The notes: generated from the sequence alone by a model not told the origin. DNA of 64,000 nucleotides from Planctomycetota bacterium (GCA_016795285.1 JAEUIC010000037.1:1-64000), one strand, 5' to 3'; shown: positions 19,400 through 34,168, counted from the first letter of the stretch. Translations and numbers: made by a program.

Positions 19400-20620
19400 A
19401 TGGCGACGCCACGACGATCCACCCTGCGAGGCGGCCGCTCGCTCCTCGCGGCGGCATTGCTGCTCCCGCGCGACGACGGACGAGCGGAGGCGCAGCGCGA
19501 CCTTGCGGCCGGGCGCTTCGCGGCGGCGCGCACGCGCCTCCTGCCGCTCGCGGCCGCGACGCCCGACGACGTCGAGCTGCGCTACCTCCTGGCGTTCGCG
19601 CAGAACTCGCTCGGCGACGGCGACGCCGCGCTCGCCGAGGCCGATGCCGCGGTGGCGCTCGCGCCGACCCTCGCCGCGCCCCACTACCAGCGCGGCCGCG
19701 CGCTGCTCCTGCGCCACGCCTTCGCCGATGCCGACGCCGCGTTCGACGCGGCGCGCACGCGCGACCCGCACTTCTTCCCCGAGTGGCGCGCCCACTTCCA
19801 GGCGCTTGCCGCGCTCGGATGCGGCGACGAGGCGCGCGCGCTGCAGCTCTACGGCCAGTCGCCCGAAGCGAGCGCGCCGTGGGCCGATCCGGCGTTCCTC
19901 TTCGAGCGGATGGGCGCGCTCCACCCGATCGTGCCCGACGTGGCGCCGGCACGTCGCTGGTACCGCCGCGCCGCCGACCTCTACTTCCGCGGGCCGCCCG
20001 ACGCGCCGCGCCCGCCGCCCGAGCCGTTCGAGCTGCCGCCGCCGGTGCGCGGCGAATGGCGCGTGGTGCAGGGCAACTTCGGCGACGAGTCGCACTTCGG
20101 CATCGCCGGCTCGTTCTGCTTCGACTGGATGAAGGTCGAGCGCGGCGAGCTCTGCCGTCCCGGCGGAACGACGCGCGAGAGCTGGTACAGCTGGGACGCG
20201 CCGCTCTTCGCGCCGAGCGCCGCGCGCGTCGTGCGCGCCGTCGACGAGTGCGACGACCAGCGCGCCCACGCGGGCGACCTCGCGCCGCTCGCCACCCTCG
20301 CGGTGCGCACGCAGCCGCTCGGCAACCACCTCGTGCTCGAGGTGGCGCCCGACCGCTTCCTGCTGCTCGCCCACCTGAAGCGCGGCTCGCTCGCCGTGCG
20401 GGAGGGCGAGCGGGTCGCGGCAGGCACTCGCCTCGCCACCCTCGGCCAGAGCGGCGTGAGCTACGCGCCCCACCTCCACGCCACGCTCTGGCGCTCGCTC
20501 GATCCGCCGATCGGGATGCCGTGGCGGCTCACCGACTGCGCGCGGCGACGCGCCGACGGGTCGCTCGAGCGCGGCGCGCCGTTCACGCCCTCCGCCGGAG
20601 AGGCGATCATTTTTCCCTAG
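19400..20620 (+). CDS. TPR protein with M23 (LytM-like) peptidase domain
   Basis: About 406 residues. A hydrophobic N-terminus (LLAAALLLP) suggests export. Residues about 30-190 are TPR-like helices. The C-terminal part resembles M23/LytM metallopeptidases: SHFGIAGSFCFDW gives a His and Asp in the usual spacing, and HLHATLW near 359 gives the HxH pair; GNHLVLE and GESV-like turns complete the barrel-sandwich. Such domains cut peptidoglycan cross-links or bind it. The residues look present but the first His motif is not the standard GxHxGxD form, so activity is uncertain. It is divergent from the isomerase gene. Confidence 0.82.
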   Translation: MATPRRSTLRGGRSLLAAALLLPRDDGRAEAQRDLAAGRFAAARTRLLPLAAATPDDVELRYLLAFAQNSLGDGDAALAEADAAVALAPTLAAPHYQRGRALLLRHAFADADAAFDAARTRDPHFFPEWRAHFQALAALGCGDEARALQLYGQSPEASAPWADPAFLFERMGALHPIVPDVAPARRWYRRAADLYFRGPPDAPRPPPEPFELPPPVRGEWRVVQGNFGDESHFGIAGSFCFDWMKVERGELCRPGGTTRESWYSWDAPLFAPSAARVVRAVDECDDQRAHAGDLAPLATLAVRTQPLGNHLVLEVAPDRFLLLAHLKRGSLAVREGERVAAGTRLATLGQSGVSYAPHLHATLWRSLDPPIGMPWRLTDCARRRADGSLERGAPFTPSAGEAIIFP

Positions 20621-20623
20621 GCT
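20618..20623 (+). promoter_or_regulatory. Possible -10 element (TAGGCT) for the DUF4382/kinase genes
   Basis: TAGGCT overlaps the stop codon of the M23 gene, 140 bases before the DUF4382 start. The gap also holds two copies of the 12-mer seen at 17904-17987 (20666-20689). Confidence 0.2.
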
Positions 20624-20763
20624 GATCCGGCGAATGGACGCGCCGTCCAGATCGAAGACAGTGCTTCCGTTCGTCCGCCGTTCGCTCCGGCCCGCGCCAC
20701 GGCACCGAGGTTGCACCGAACCGCGCCGACCCCTTCGCATCGCGTGATTCGTGGAGTTCGCCC

Positions 20764-22500
20764 ATGTCCGACCGCTCACGACTCCTCCCGCTGCTCCGCG
20801 CGCGCCCGCTCGCGCTCCTCCTGCTGCCGCTCGCTGCGAGTTGCGGCGGAGGCGGCGGCGGCAGCGGCGGCGGCGCCACCGCGACCTCGGTCGAGCTGCT
20901 GGTCGGCGACGCGCCGGTCGACGACCTCTCCTCCTTCGAGCTGACGCTGACCGGCCTCTTCCTCACCGAGCAGGGCGGCGGCGAGACGCCGAACCTCCTC
21001 ACCGGCGCGCGCAGCGTCGACCTGCTGGCACTCGTCACGCGCAGCGCGCTGCTCGAGGTCCACGCAGCGCCGGCCGGCACCTACGAGAGCGCTCGCTTCG
21101 CCTTCGACGACGCCACGCTGGTGGCGCGCGACCTCACCGGCGCGCCGGTGATCGTCACGCCGACGGCGAGCGGCGCCGCGGCCGACTTCGCGGCTCCGCT
21201 CGTCATCGCCGCGGGCGAGCGGGCGCGCGTCCACTTCGAGCTGCCGCTCGCCGGAACGCTCACCGACGACCTCGCGAACCCGGGCCAGCTGATCTGGGCG
21301 CCGGCGCTGCTGGTCAGCGACCGCAAGGGCGAGGACGAGCCGCTCGACGAGGTGCACGGCGTCGTCGCGCGCGAGTTCCCCGACGACTCGCGCCTGCGCA
21401 TCGCGCTGCAGGATCGCGACACCGACGCCCGCCACGGCGAGCTCACGCTGAGCCTCTCGCCGACCACGGTGCTGCTCGACGACGACGGCGACCCGTTCGC
21501 CAACGAGCGCGCCTTCTTCGCCTTCACGCGCAGCAGCGACCGCATCGAGGCGAGCGGCGTGCTGGCGGCCGACGGCCTCTTCGACGCCGACCTCGTCCAC
21601 GTCGAGCGCGTCTCGGGCGGCGGCAACGACGACGTCGCCCGCCTCCACGGCACGGTGACCGACCTCGACCTCGCCGGCGACACGCTCACCCTGCGCCTCC
21701 GCAACGTCGCGTTCGGCAAGAGCGTGGTCGATCCGGTGCTGGCCGGCCTCGGCGATCCGGCCGAGATCGAGATCTCCTACGTCGGCGCCGAGATCAAGCT
21801 GCGCGGCGACGATCCGCGCGGCGGCGACGAGAACGACCTCGCCGTCGGCCAGGCGGTGAAGATCGATTTCGCGACCTTCGTCAGCGAGCCGTTCCCCGCC
21901 CACGAGATCGAGATCGAGGACGAGCAGGCGGAGTACGAGGGGACGATCGTCGATGCGAGCGGCCTGCCGGGCAGCGTCGTGATCCACCTCGAGCCGCACG
22001 ACCCCGCCGTGGTCGCCGGCCTCGTCGATTCGTCGACCACCGACGTCGACGTGCTGCTCGACGGCAGCGAACGGCTCTGGCTCCACCTGCGCGGCGAACC
22101 GGAGATCGACGCCGGGCTGCTCGCCGACGGCCTGCGCGTCAAGGTGCGCGGCGACCTCTCGGGCAGCTCTTCCGCGCCGACGCTCACCGCCTCCTCGCTC
22201 CGCGTCGAGCCGGGCGAGCTGCGCGGCACGGTGACCGCCGTGAACCAGTCGATCGGCACGTTCGTCGTCGACGTCGACTCGCTCGACGATCCGTTCGGCG
22301 GCGCGGCGCTGCCCGACCCGGTCACCTTCCGCCTCGACGCCGCCGCCTTCTTCACCGGCGCCGCGAGCGACGCCAGCAGCTTCTTCGCCCTCTTCGCGGG
22401 GCTCGGCAGCGGCGAGTCGATCGACGTGCGGGTCGCCGGGATCGCCGACGGCCTGGGCGGAGCGCTCACCTGGTCGATCGAAGCGAACATGGTCGACTGA
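20764..22500 (+). CDS. DUF4382 lipoprotein
   Basis: About 578 residues. A lipobox (LAASC, Cys27) is followed by a Gly/Ser linker. Residues about 36-185 match the DUF4382 pattern: VELLVGDAPVDDLSSFEL, a central VDLLAL, AGTYESARFAF and a closing IWAPALLV strand. The rest repeats beta-strand units with phrases such as LRGTVTAVNQSIGTFVVDVDS and VKVRGDLSG, resembling the DUF5666-type repeats that often follow DUF4382. It should be an outer-surface lipoprotein of unknown role. The stop lies 7 bases before the large kinase-regulator gene, so the two are probably one transcript. Confidence 0.9.
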   Translation: MSDRSRLLPLLRARPLALLLLPLAASCGGGGGGSGGGATATSVELLVGDAPVDDLSSFELTLTGLFLTEQGGGETPNLLTGARSVDLLALVTRSALLEVHAAPAGTYESARFAFDDATLVARDLTGAPVIVTPTASGAAADFAAPLVIAAGERARVHFELPLAGTLTDDLANPGQLIWAPALLVSDRKGEDEPLDEVHGVVAREFPDDSRLRIALQDRDTDARHGELTLSLSPTTVLLDDDGDPFANERAFFAFTRSSDRIEASGVLAADGLFDADLVHVERVSGGGNDDVARLHGTVTDLDLAGDTLTLRLRNVAFGKSVVDPVLAGLGDPAEIEISYVGAEIKLRGDDPRGGDENDLAVGQAVKIDFATFVSEPFPAHEIEIEDEQAEYEGTIVDASGLPGSVVIHLEPHDPAVVAGLVDSSTTDVDVLLDGSERLWLHLRGEPEIDAGLLADGLRVKVRGDLSGSSSAPTLTASSLRVEPGELRGTVTAVNQSIGTFVVDVDSLDDPFGGAALPDPVTFRLDAAAFFTGAASDASSFFALFAGLGSGESIDVRVAGIADGLGGALTWSIEANMVD

Positions 22501-22507
22501 GCCGCGG

Positions 22508-27397
<4,890 letters not shown>

Positions 27398-27511
27398 CGG
27401 GGTGCGCCGATCGGCCGGCGCCCGGGGGCATCGAGCGGAACACGAACAACCTTCGCGGCGCGTCGCTTGCACACGGCTGGCCGCTCCTCCCGTTCGGTGG
27501 AACCCTCTCGC

Positions 27512-29317
27512 ATGCGACCGTGCAACTTCGGATCGACCCTTGCAGTTCTTGCGGCGTGCGCAGCCGTTGCGCAGGGCCCCGTCGCGCGAGGACAGGGCGC
27601 GCCGCTCTCGTCGCGACTCGTCGTCCTCGACGAACGGACGCAGACGCTCACCGCGTTCCGCGAGGACTCGCTCGCGCTGGCCGGCCGTCCCGGCCCCGAT
27701 CGCTGCAAGCTGCGCCCGCTGACCCTCGTCTCGCGCGACGGCGCCGACCTGCTCGATGCGACGCTGCCGCAGCAGAGCGACGCGCTCGGCACCGCGGCCA
27801 TCGCGCTGCCCGACGGCGGCTGGCTGCTGCGCTACCGCGATCCGCAGAACCTGACGGCCGGCATCCTCTGGGTCAGCGCCGGCGGCCGTTGCCGCGTGCT
27901 CTTCGAGCAGCCGCTGCGCAACGGCTTCGAGCGGCTCCTCCCCCACATCGCCGTGTCGCCCCTCGAGCCGCGCGCGGCGGTGATCGAGGACGAGAACCTC
28001 ACCGGCCGCGGCGACGTCTGGCTCCTGCGCTTCGACGGGCAGGACTTCGCCTCGACCGGTGCGCCCGCCGTCTGCGTCACCAGCACGCTGAACAGCCCCG
28101 ACGCCGAGCCGCACTCGCTCGTCTTCGCGGCCGGCGCGCTCTTCTTCGTCGACGACGATCGGCTGCTGCGCCGCGCGCCGAGCGACGGCAGCGCGCAAGC
28201 GGTGGCGCTCCCGCTGCCGAAGTCGGGCGGCCTCACGCCGGCCGAGATCAGCAACGAGATCGCGGTGAGCCGCGACGGCAGCACGCTGGCGTTCCAGGCG
28301 GGCGCCAACGAGGCGTCGTGGGACCTCTACGTCGCCAGCGCGGCCGGCGTGGTCAAGAACCTCTCGAAAGCGCCGAGCGAGTACAACGTCGCCGGCCACA
28401 CCACCAGCGAGCCGACCGGGCCGCGGATGGCGTTGAGCGACGACGGCGCGACGTTGATCTACGCCGACGACGTGCCCGACCTCGAGCTCTTCAGCCGTCC
28501 CACCGACGGCAGCGCCGCGCCGGTGCCGTTCACCACCGACGTCGAGTTCGAGCACTCGCTCGCCGACGGCAGCACGGTGGTCGCGCTCTTCGGCGGACCG
28601 CTCTTCTCGTTCGGCGAGGCCGGCTTCCACCGCGACTTCTATCGGGCGACCATCGCCGGCGGCGCCGCCAGCGTCTCCAACCTGACCGGCACCTCGGGCG
28701 CCTTCGCGGCCCCCTTTCCGAAGGGCGCGTTGCTGCAGCCGACCGTCGCGGCGCGCACCAGCGGCAGCGGCGTCGTGATGGTCGACCTGCTCGGACTCGG
28801 GACCGGCACGCCGCGCTACGACGTCTGGACGATCGATGCGGCCGGCAGCGCGCCGCTGCTCGGCGGGCTGCTCGCGCCGCCGCGGCTGGTCCGCGGCGGC
28901 ACGGCGGCGAATCCGGTGCTGCTCGCGACGGTGACCACCAGCGGCGGCGATCAGCTCTGGAAGCTCCCGGAGTCGCCGAGCGGCGGCGCGACGCTGCTGC
29001 TCGACGCGCCGGGGCTGTCGCTGCGCGGCGTGACGCTGCGCGCCGACGGACGCGAGGCGGCGCTGATCGTCTCGGGTGGCGTCGGGCTCGAGCAGGTCGT
29101 CGCGCAGGACCTCGTGAGCGGCGCGCTACGCGTGCTCACGCCGCAACCCGGCTTCGCCGGCCCCGCGACGGCGTGGTCGCCGACCGGGCGCGTGCTCTTC
29201 ACCTACTCGCCGACGTCGGCGACCCACCTCTCCGCGTGGGCCGAAGCGCCGGCCGGTAGCGGGATCGCGCGGCGACTGCCCCGCACCGGCGGAGCGCCGC
29301 GCTTCCTGGTGCGGTGA
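27512..29317 (+). CDS. Secreted TolB/WD40-like beta-propeller protein
   Basis: About 601 residues. The ATG at 27512 begins a signal peptide (STLAVLAACAAVAQG). The body is made of repeated beta-strand units with phrases such as IAVSRDGSTLAFQAG, MALSDDGATLIYADD and VTLRADGREAALIVS, typical of TolB-like or WD40-like six- or seven-bladed propellers. No enzyme motif is seen. It follows the kinase-regulator gene by 114 bases and may belong to its regulon or transcript; that is inference. A strong hairpin follows its stop codon. Confidence 0.83.
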   Translation: MRPCNFGSTLAVLAACAAVAQGPVARGQGAPLSSRLVVLDERTQTLTAFREDSLALAGRPGPDRCKLRPLTLVSRDGADLLDATLPQQSDALGTAAIALPDGGWLLRYRDPQNLTAGILWVSAGGRCRVLFEQPLRNGFERLLPHIAVSPLEPRAAVIEDENLTGRGDVWLLRFDGQDFASTGAPAVCVTSTLNSPDAEPHSLVFAAGALFFVDDDRLLRRAPSDGSAQAVALPLPKSGGLTPAEISNEIAVSRDGSTLAFQAGANEASWDLYVASAAGVVKNLSKAPSEYNVAGHTTSEPTGPRMALSDDGATLIYADDVPDLELFSRPTDGSAAPVPFTTDVEFEHSLADGSTVVALFGGPLFSFGEAGFHRDFYRATIAGGAASVSNLTGTSGAFAAPFPKGALLQPTVAARTSGSGVVMVDLLGLGTGTPRYDVWTIDAAGSAPLLGGLLAPPRLVRGGTAANPVLLATVTTSGGDQLWKLPESPSGGATLLLDAPGLSLRGVTLRADGREAALIVSGGVGLEQVVAQDLVSGALRVLTPQPGFAGPATAWSPTGRVLFTYSPTSATHLSAWAEAPAGSGIARRLPRTGGAPRFLVR

Positions 29318-29323
29318 GCGGCC

Positions 29324-29351
29324 CGCCGTCGCGCGAAGGTGCGCGACGGCG
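29324..29351. terminator. GC hairpin between convergent genes
   Basis: A perfect 11-bp stem (CGCCGTCGCGC / GCGCGACGGCG) with a 6-base loop lies between the convergent propeller gene (stop 29317) and radical SAM gene (stop 29360). There is no T run on either side, so it may act as a bidirectional intrinsic-like or Rho-assisted terminator. Confidence 0.6.
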
Positions 29352-29359
29352 CGCCGACG

Positions 29360-30946
29360 TCACGACTGGTCGAGCGTGTAGGTGACCGCCTCGATGCCGG
29401 GGCGACCCGACCGCTGCGCCGCCGCCATCTGCCGCTGCTCCCATTGGATGAAGTCGGAGCGCACCCCCATCACGTTGCTGTAGCGGATCGTGTAGTGGGT
29501 CCAGTCCTTCGCCATGAGCTCGTCGGAGAGCTCGCGCTCGTGGCGCAGCAGGTCGGCCTTGCGCCGGTCCCAGGTCGCGCGGTCCATCGCCTCGACCTCG
29601 CGGACGAGCTCCTGGTAGACCGGCGCGCACTCCCAATCGGTCCGCGCGTTCACCCACCAGCTGCAGAGCTTCCCGAGCTTCTCGAGGAAGAGGTCGTGCT
29701 CGGGGCTGAAGTTGAGGCAGCTGCCGTCGAAGTAGTTGCCGAGCCCCTTCATCTTCGACTCGTCGATCAAGGGCTTCGCGATCTCGTAGCCGACCGTCCC
29801 CTTGAACGGGAAGAAGATCGCCCAGCGGAAGCGGCCGAGCTTCACCTTGGCGCACAGCTCGAGCGTGTCGAGGATCTCGGCGCGCCCCTCGTGCGGCAAG
29901 CCGAACATGATGAAGGCCGAGGTGTGCAGGTCGTGCTTGTGGGCGTTGGCGAACGAGTCCTCGATCTGCTGGTTCGTCATGTAGCGGTGCAGGACGTCGC
30001 GGCGGATGCGGTCGTTGCCCGACTCGAGGCCGAACTTGACGATCATGCAGCCCGCTTCCTTCAGCGCGCGGGCGGACGCCTCGTCGAAGCAGTTCACGTG
30101 GCCGTTCACGACGAACGGCAGCCCGACGTTCGCCTCCTGGTACGCCTTGCAGAACTTCTTCACGTAAGGCTTGTTCAGGGTGAAGAGGTCGTCGTCGAAG
30201 ATGAACGTCTTGATCTGCGGGTAGCGGCGGCAGAGCTCCTTCAGCTCGGCGATCTGGCGGTCGATCGGGAAGCTGCGCAGGAACTCCTTCGGCCCCTTCG
30301 CCGCGCCGTCGGCGACGTACTGGTCGACGATCTCGAGGTTGAAGCAGTAGGTGCACTTGTAGGGGCAGCCGCGCGAGGTGAGGATCCCCATCCACCCCTT
30401 CGTCGCTTCGAGCACCTTCGGCATGTCGAAGACTTCGTAGTCGAGCGCCGGCAGCGTGTCCAAGCCGGGGAAGGGCGCGACCGGCTTGATCTTCTTCTCG
30501 CCGCCGACCCAGCTGCGGATCCCGTTCACCTCGGTCGGATCGCCGCCCTTCGCGAGCGCGTCCATCACCTCGACCAGCGCGTAGTCGCCCTCGCCGATGC
30601 AGACGAAGTCGAAGAGCTTCGAGTCGTGCACCTCGTCGGGCACCATCGTGCAGTGCACGCCGCCGATGATCTGCGGCAGCGTCGGGAAGGCGGCGCGGAT
30701 CGCGCGGCTCGCCTCGCAGCACCAGTCGTACTGCATCGAGAGCGCCGAGAAGCCGATGAGCCCCGGCTGCGTCTCGCGCACGTAGTCGACCAGCTCGGCC
30801 ATGGTCGGCGGCGGTTCGAGCTTCTCGCAGACGTGCCAGAGGTCCATCTCGTGGCCGCGCGACTTGACGACGCCCGCGAGCGACGCGATGCCGTGGTTGC
30901 TGCCGGCCGGTGCGTCGAGGCTCGGGTAGAGCAGGAGGATCTTCAT
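29360..30946 (-). CDS. B12-binding-fold radical SAM protein
   Basis: About 528 residues. Residues 1-150 form a cobalamin-binding-type Rossmann domain (MKILLLYPSL, IIGGVHCTMVPDEV, FDFVCIGEGDYA), but the DxHxxG cobalamin-ligand motif is not evident. The radical SAM core carries C194-x3-C198-x2-C201 (CPYKCTYC), then FIFDDD, VVNGHVNCFD and KFGLESGNDRIRRDVLHR, typical of the anaerobic magnesium-protoporphyrin cyclase-like or hopanoid/lipid-modifying group. It probably performs a radical methylation or rearrangement; the substrate is unknown. The gene stands alone on the minus strand with its own upstream region of about 300 bases. Confidence 0.9.
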   Translation of the reverse strand: MKILLLYPSLDAPAGSNHGIASLAGVVKSRGHEMDLWHVCEKLEPPPTMAELVDYVRETQPGLIGFSALSMQYDWCCEASRAIRAAFPTLPQIIGGVHCTMVPDEVHDSKLFDFVCIGEGDYALVEVMDALAKGGDPTEVNGIRSWVGGEKKIKPVAPFPGLDTLPALDYEVFDMPKVLEATKGWMGILTSRGCPYKCTYCFNLEIVDQYVADGAAKGPKEFLRSFPIDRQIAELKELCRRYPQIKTFIFDDDLFTLNKPYVKKFCKAYQEANVGLPFVVNGHVNCFDEASARALKEAGCMIVKFGLESGNDRIRRDVLHRYMTNQQIEDSFANAHKHDLHTSAFIMFGLPHEGRAEILDTLELCAKVKLGRFRWAIFFPFKGTVGYEIAKPLIDESKMKGLGNYFDGSCLNFSPEHDLFLEKLGKLCSWWVNARTDWECAPVYQELVREVEAMDRATWDRRKADLLRHERELSDELMAKDWTHYTIRYSNVMGVRSDFIQWEQRQMAAAQRSGRPGIEAVTYTLDQS

Positions 30947-31249
30947 CCGACGTGGGCTCCCGGGGCGTCCGCGGGGTGACGAACGGAGGGCGCGTGCGAT
31001 CGGCCGCTGCGCCGATCTTCCCGCGACCGCTCGCGCTCCCCCGGCGAGTCGTGAATCAGGACCGGAGTTATACGGATTCGATCGCTGCGGACAACGGCGC
31101 CCCGTCGCGTGGCACCAGCGGGAGGCGCAGCGTGCCACCCTGCCGTCGCGCTCCACGGCGCTAAAGTCCCGCGCCCTTCCCTCGATCGGAGCGCCAGCCA
31201 TCCGATCTGGCCGGGAGCCCGACTCCACGGGCCTCCGCAGAGTGACACC
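30947..31249. other. 303-base divergent intergenic region
   Basis: No gene is seen here. It holds a -10-like TAAAGT (31162-31167) facing the alginate-lyase-like gene and a 7-bp inverted repeat GTGGCAC...GTGCCAC at about 31109-31138. A relatively AT-rich patch (GTGAATCAGG..GTTATACGG) lies around 31050-31078. Confidence 0.5.
31162..31167 (+). promoter_or_regulatory. Possible -10 element (TAAAGT) upstream of the alginate-lyase-like gene
   Basis: CGCTAAAGTCCCGCGCC resembles CCCTAAGCTCCCGCGCC at 58413 closely, and each lies 80-100 bases upstream of a plus-strand gene. No -35 box is clear. Confidence 0.35.
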
Positions 31250-32662
31250 ATGCGCCCGCTCGCGATCCGTCCCGCCGCCGTCGCTCGTCCGAGCGGCTCT
31301 CCGCTGGTTCTCCGGCGCTCCTGCCTCGGGTCGCTCCTGCTGGCGCTGCTCCTCGCCGCCGCGCGCCCGGCCGCCGCGTTCCAGGCGATGCCGACCCCGC
31401 CTCCGGCAAGCGGTCCGATCGGCCTGCCGCCGCAGCCGCCCGCGCTGCTGCCCCTCCCGCGCCCCGACCTCGGCAGCGGCGTCCCGGCGCCGGGCGTCCT
31501 GCTCGGCCTCTCGCCCGCCGAGATCGCGCGCCTGCAGACCGCGCCCCCCGGCTCGCGCCTCGACCAGATGGCGCAGCTCGCGGCGAGCCGCGCCCGGCTC
31601 GGCGACCCGACGCTGGTCATCACGCCGGGGCGCCACCTGATCGATCGCCGCTTCAACAAGGCGGTGCCGCCGCAGCTCGCGCTCAACCTCGGCTTCCTCG
31701 CCGACTGGAACGCGCTGGTCGATGCGCTCGGCCTGGCCTACGTCGCGACCGGCAACCTCGCCTACGCGCAGCGCGTCGACGACCACCTGCGGCCGTGGGC
31801 GAAGTACCACCCGCCGATGGGCAGCGGCTTCGAGGCGGGCGGCGAGCCGGGCATCTACCACCGCGAGTTCGTCGGAGCGTTCCGCGCCGCCGAGCACTGC
31901 TGGCCGGTCCTCTCGAACGCCGCTCGCTCCGCCGTGGTCCACCTCGCGCGCACCATCCAGGAACGGACCATCGACTGGTGGAGCTACACGCCGTGGATGC
32001 GCGGCAACCATGCCGCCGCGACGGCGCAGACCGGGCTCGCCGCCGCCATCACGCTGATCCGCATCTCGCGCAGCGACCCGACCCTCATCGCGCCCGCGAC
32101 GGCGGATGCCTTGCTGCAGCGCTTCCTCGTGGCCGGCGCGACATTGCCGCCGGTCGCGCTGCTCGGCGGGCCGGGACGCGTCACGGGAGTGGTCGGCTTC
32201 GCGCCGCAGCTCTCGATCGGCGTGCTCACCGAAGCGAACCGGCCGACGTGGCAGCTGCGCGGCTTGCCGCCGTTCGTCCCGACCGGCGTGACGCTCGACC
32301 TCGTCGACCGCCCGCCGCTGCAGCGGATGACCTACCACGCGCTCACCACCCACCACCTGCTGACCAGCTGGTGGATGATCGTCCGCAGCGGCGTCGTCCC
32401 GGGCGGCCCGTTGGAGGAGCAGGAGCTCCACGCGGCGCTCGGCGAACTCCTCGAGTTCTCGCGCCCCTACCTCGAGCAGGGGCTCCCGCTCCTCGGCGCG
32501 CGCGGCACGCCGCCCGACCCGGTCGTCGATCCGCGCTCCCGCGAGGTCATCGCGCTGGCGGCGCGCCTCTTCCCCGAGAAGGCGTGGCTCGCCGCGCTGC
32601 CCGCGCGCGGCACGCCGACCAGCTACGCCGAGCTCTACGCCGAGGTCGCGCGGTTCCGCTGA
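31250..32662 (+). CDS. Secreted alginate-lyase-like protein
   Basis: About 470 residues with a long signal peptide (LGSLLLALLLAAARPAAA) and a Pro-rich linker to about residue 80. The rest looks like an alpha/alpha-toroid of the alginate lyase family (PF05426-like): ALGLAYVATGNLAYAQRVDDHLRPW, then WWSYTPWMRGNHAAATAQ, where lyases have an NNH/GNH motif, and THHLLTSWWM near the end. It would cut uronic acid polysaccharide by beta-elimination if active. The second catalytic residue cannot be assigned by eye. It is followed after 4 bases by the convergent FG-GAP gene. Confidence 0.75.
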   Translation: MRPLAIRPAAVARPSGSPLVLRRSCLGSLLLALLLAAARPAAAFQAMPTPPPASGPIGLPPQPPALLPLPRPDLGSGVPAPGVLLGLSPAEIARLQTAPPGSRLDQMAQLAASRARLGDPTLVITPGRHLIDRRFNKAVPPQLALNLGFLADWNALVDALGLAYVATGNLAYAQRVDDHLRPWAKYHPPMGSGFEAGGEPGIYHREFVGAFRAAEHCWPVLSNAARSAVVHLARTIQERTIDWWSYTPWMRGNHAAATAQTGLAAAITLIRISRSDPTLIAPATADALLQRFLVAGATLPPVALLGGPGRVTGVVGFAPQLSIGVLTEANRPTWQLRGLPPFVPTGVTLDLVDRPPLQRMTYHALTTHHLLTSWWMIVRSGVVPGGPLEEQELHAALGELLEFSRPYLEQGLPLLGARGTPPDPVVDPRSREVIALAARLFPEKAWLAALPARGTPTSYAELYAEVARFR

Positions 32663-32666
32663 GCGG

Positions 32667-34073
32667 TCAGTCGCCGAACATCGAGTAGCCGTCGAGCGGG
32701 ACGGAGATCGGCACGAGCGGCACGAGTCCGGGCACGACCGGGCGGCGGATCACCTGCGCCCGCTCGTTGTCGTCGGCATGCGACCAGCTCGCGACGAGCT
32801 CGAGCACTCCGTCGCCATCGAGGTCGCACTCGAAGAGCGAATCGATCGAGCCCGCGCCGATCCCTCCCGAGAGCGCTGCGTCGAACAACGTCGACGTCGC
32901 GGCCGGCGTCCCGACCGAGGCCGGCCCGCCGGCGAAGACGAGCAGCGAACCGAGGTCGGCGCCGCGTGGCGTGTCGTGCGAGAGCGCCGACGCCACGACG
33001 TCGACGGTGCCGTCGCCGGTGACCTCGGCGATCCAGAAGGGCCGCGCGAAGCCGTCGTTCCGCTCGTTCGACCGCAGCTTGGCGAGGATCGGAGCGGTGC
33101 CGACCAGCGATGCGCCGCCCGCGAAGACGAGCAGATGGCCGTCGTTGTAGCTCGAGCCTCCCGACTGCTTGACGCTGCCGAACGAGAGGAGGTCGTCGAC
33201 GCCGTCGCCGTTCCAGTCGAGGAAGCGCACCGCCGCGCCGCCGAAGTTGTCGATCGGCGAACCGAAGCCGCGCCCGTTGACCGTGGTCGCCTCGTGCAAC
33301 GTCGCGGTCGGCGCGAGCGTGCCGGCTGCCGCGAGCGCCGCGCCACCGGCCCAGACGTAGATCGCGCCGGCGTCCGCGCGACCGCTGATGGTCGCCTGAG
33401 AAGCGACGCCGATCACGTCGCGGATGCCGTCTCCGGTGACGTCGTGCATCAAGACGGTGGTATCGGGCGCATCGGCATCCTCCCAGCCGAGCCAATCGCC
33501 CGCGACCGGGTTCGCGACCTCGAGCGACGCCGAGGCGATCGCACCGGCGAGGCCGGTCCGCGCCGCCCACACCTCGATCGAACCGGCGGCCGCGACCGAG
33601 GTCGTGGTCAAGTGGCTCGCCGCGATCACGTCGGGCGCCCCGTCGCCGGTGACGTCGACGAGCTGGAACCCCGCCGTCGCGACGCCGATGCGATCGCCCG
33701 TCCGCGGCGTGCCGCGCTGCAGCAACGCGGTTTCCGTGAGGGTTCCGGAGAGAGCCGGGCCGCCCTTCCAGACGTAGATCGCCCCTGCTTCGCCCTTCCC
33801 CGCGACTTTCGCCATGACGCGCAGCCCGAGGACGTCGGTGATCCCGTCGAGGTCGACGTCCGCGAACTGCAGCGGCAGCGCGTTGCCGCCGTCGTTGTTG
33901 AGCAGCGCGTAGGCGAAGCCCTGGAACGTCCCAGCGGACGGCTCGAGACGCGCCGTCGGATCGACGGTCCCTGCGAGCCCGCTGCCGCCCGCCCAGACGA
34001 AGGTCGCCCCCTCCGGATCGGCGTCGGTCGACCCGGCCACGACATCGAGCTGGCCGTCGCCGGTGACGTCCAC
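32667..34073 (-). CDS. 3' part of a frameshifted FG-GAP protein
   Basis: About 468 residues from the first available start (GTG 34073), but the frame stays open upstream to the C7 tract at 34178-34184. There it continues the upstream gene at 34169-35317 if one base is added. The protein is a run of FG-GAP repeats (DVTGDGQLDVVAGS, DVDLDGITDVLGL, DVTGDGAPDVIAA, DVTGDGIRDVIGV, DWNGDGVDDLLSF, EVTGDGTVDVVAS, DLDGDGVLELVAS), each followed by a VWAGG/VFAGG strand. On its own it lacks a signal peptide and a credible ribosome site, so it is best read as the C-terminal two-thirds of one secreted propeller protein. Confidence 0.8.
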   Translation of the reverse strand: MDVTGDGQLDVVAGSTDADPEGATFVWAGGSGLAGTVDPTARLEPSAGTFQGFAYALLNNDGGNALPLQFADVDLDGITDVLGLRVMAKVAGKGEAGAIYVWKGGPALSGTLTETALLQRGTPRTGDRIGVATAGFQLVDVTGDGAPDVIAASHLTTTSVAAAGSIEVWAARTGLAGAIASASLEVANPVAGDWLGWEDADAPDTTVLMHDVTGDGIRDVIGVASQATISGRADAGAIYVWAGGAALAAAGTLAPTATLHEATTVNGRGFGSPIDNFGGAAVRFLDWNGDGVDDLLSFGSVKQSGGSSYNDGHLLVFAGGASLVGTAPILAKLRSNERNDGFARPFWIAEVTGDGTVDVVASALSHDTPRGADLGSLLVFAGGPASVGTPAATSTLFDAALSGGIGAGSIDSLFECDLDGDGVLELVASWSHADDNERAQVIRRPVVPGLVPLVPISVPLDGYSMFGD

Positions 34074-34168
34074 CAGCGCGAACGCCTGTTCGTGGCGGGC
34101 GAGCCCGAGGCGCGAGGACTTCGCGGCACCCGTCGTCGCGAGGAGCGCCGCCGGCGCAGGAGCGCCGC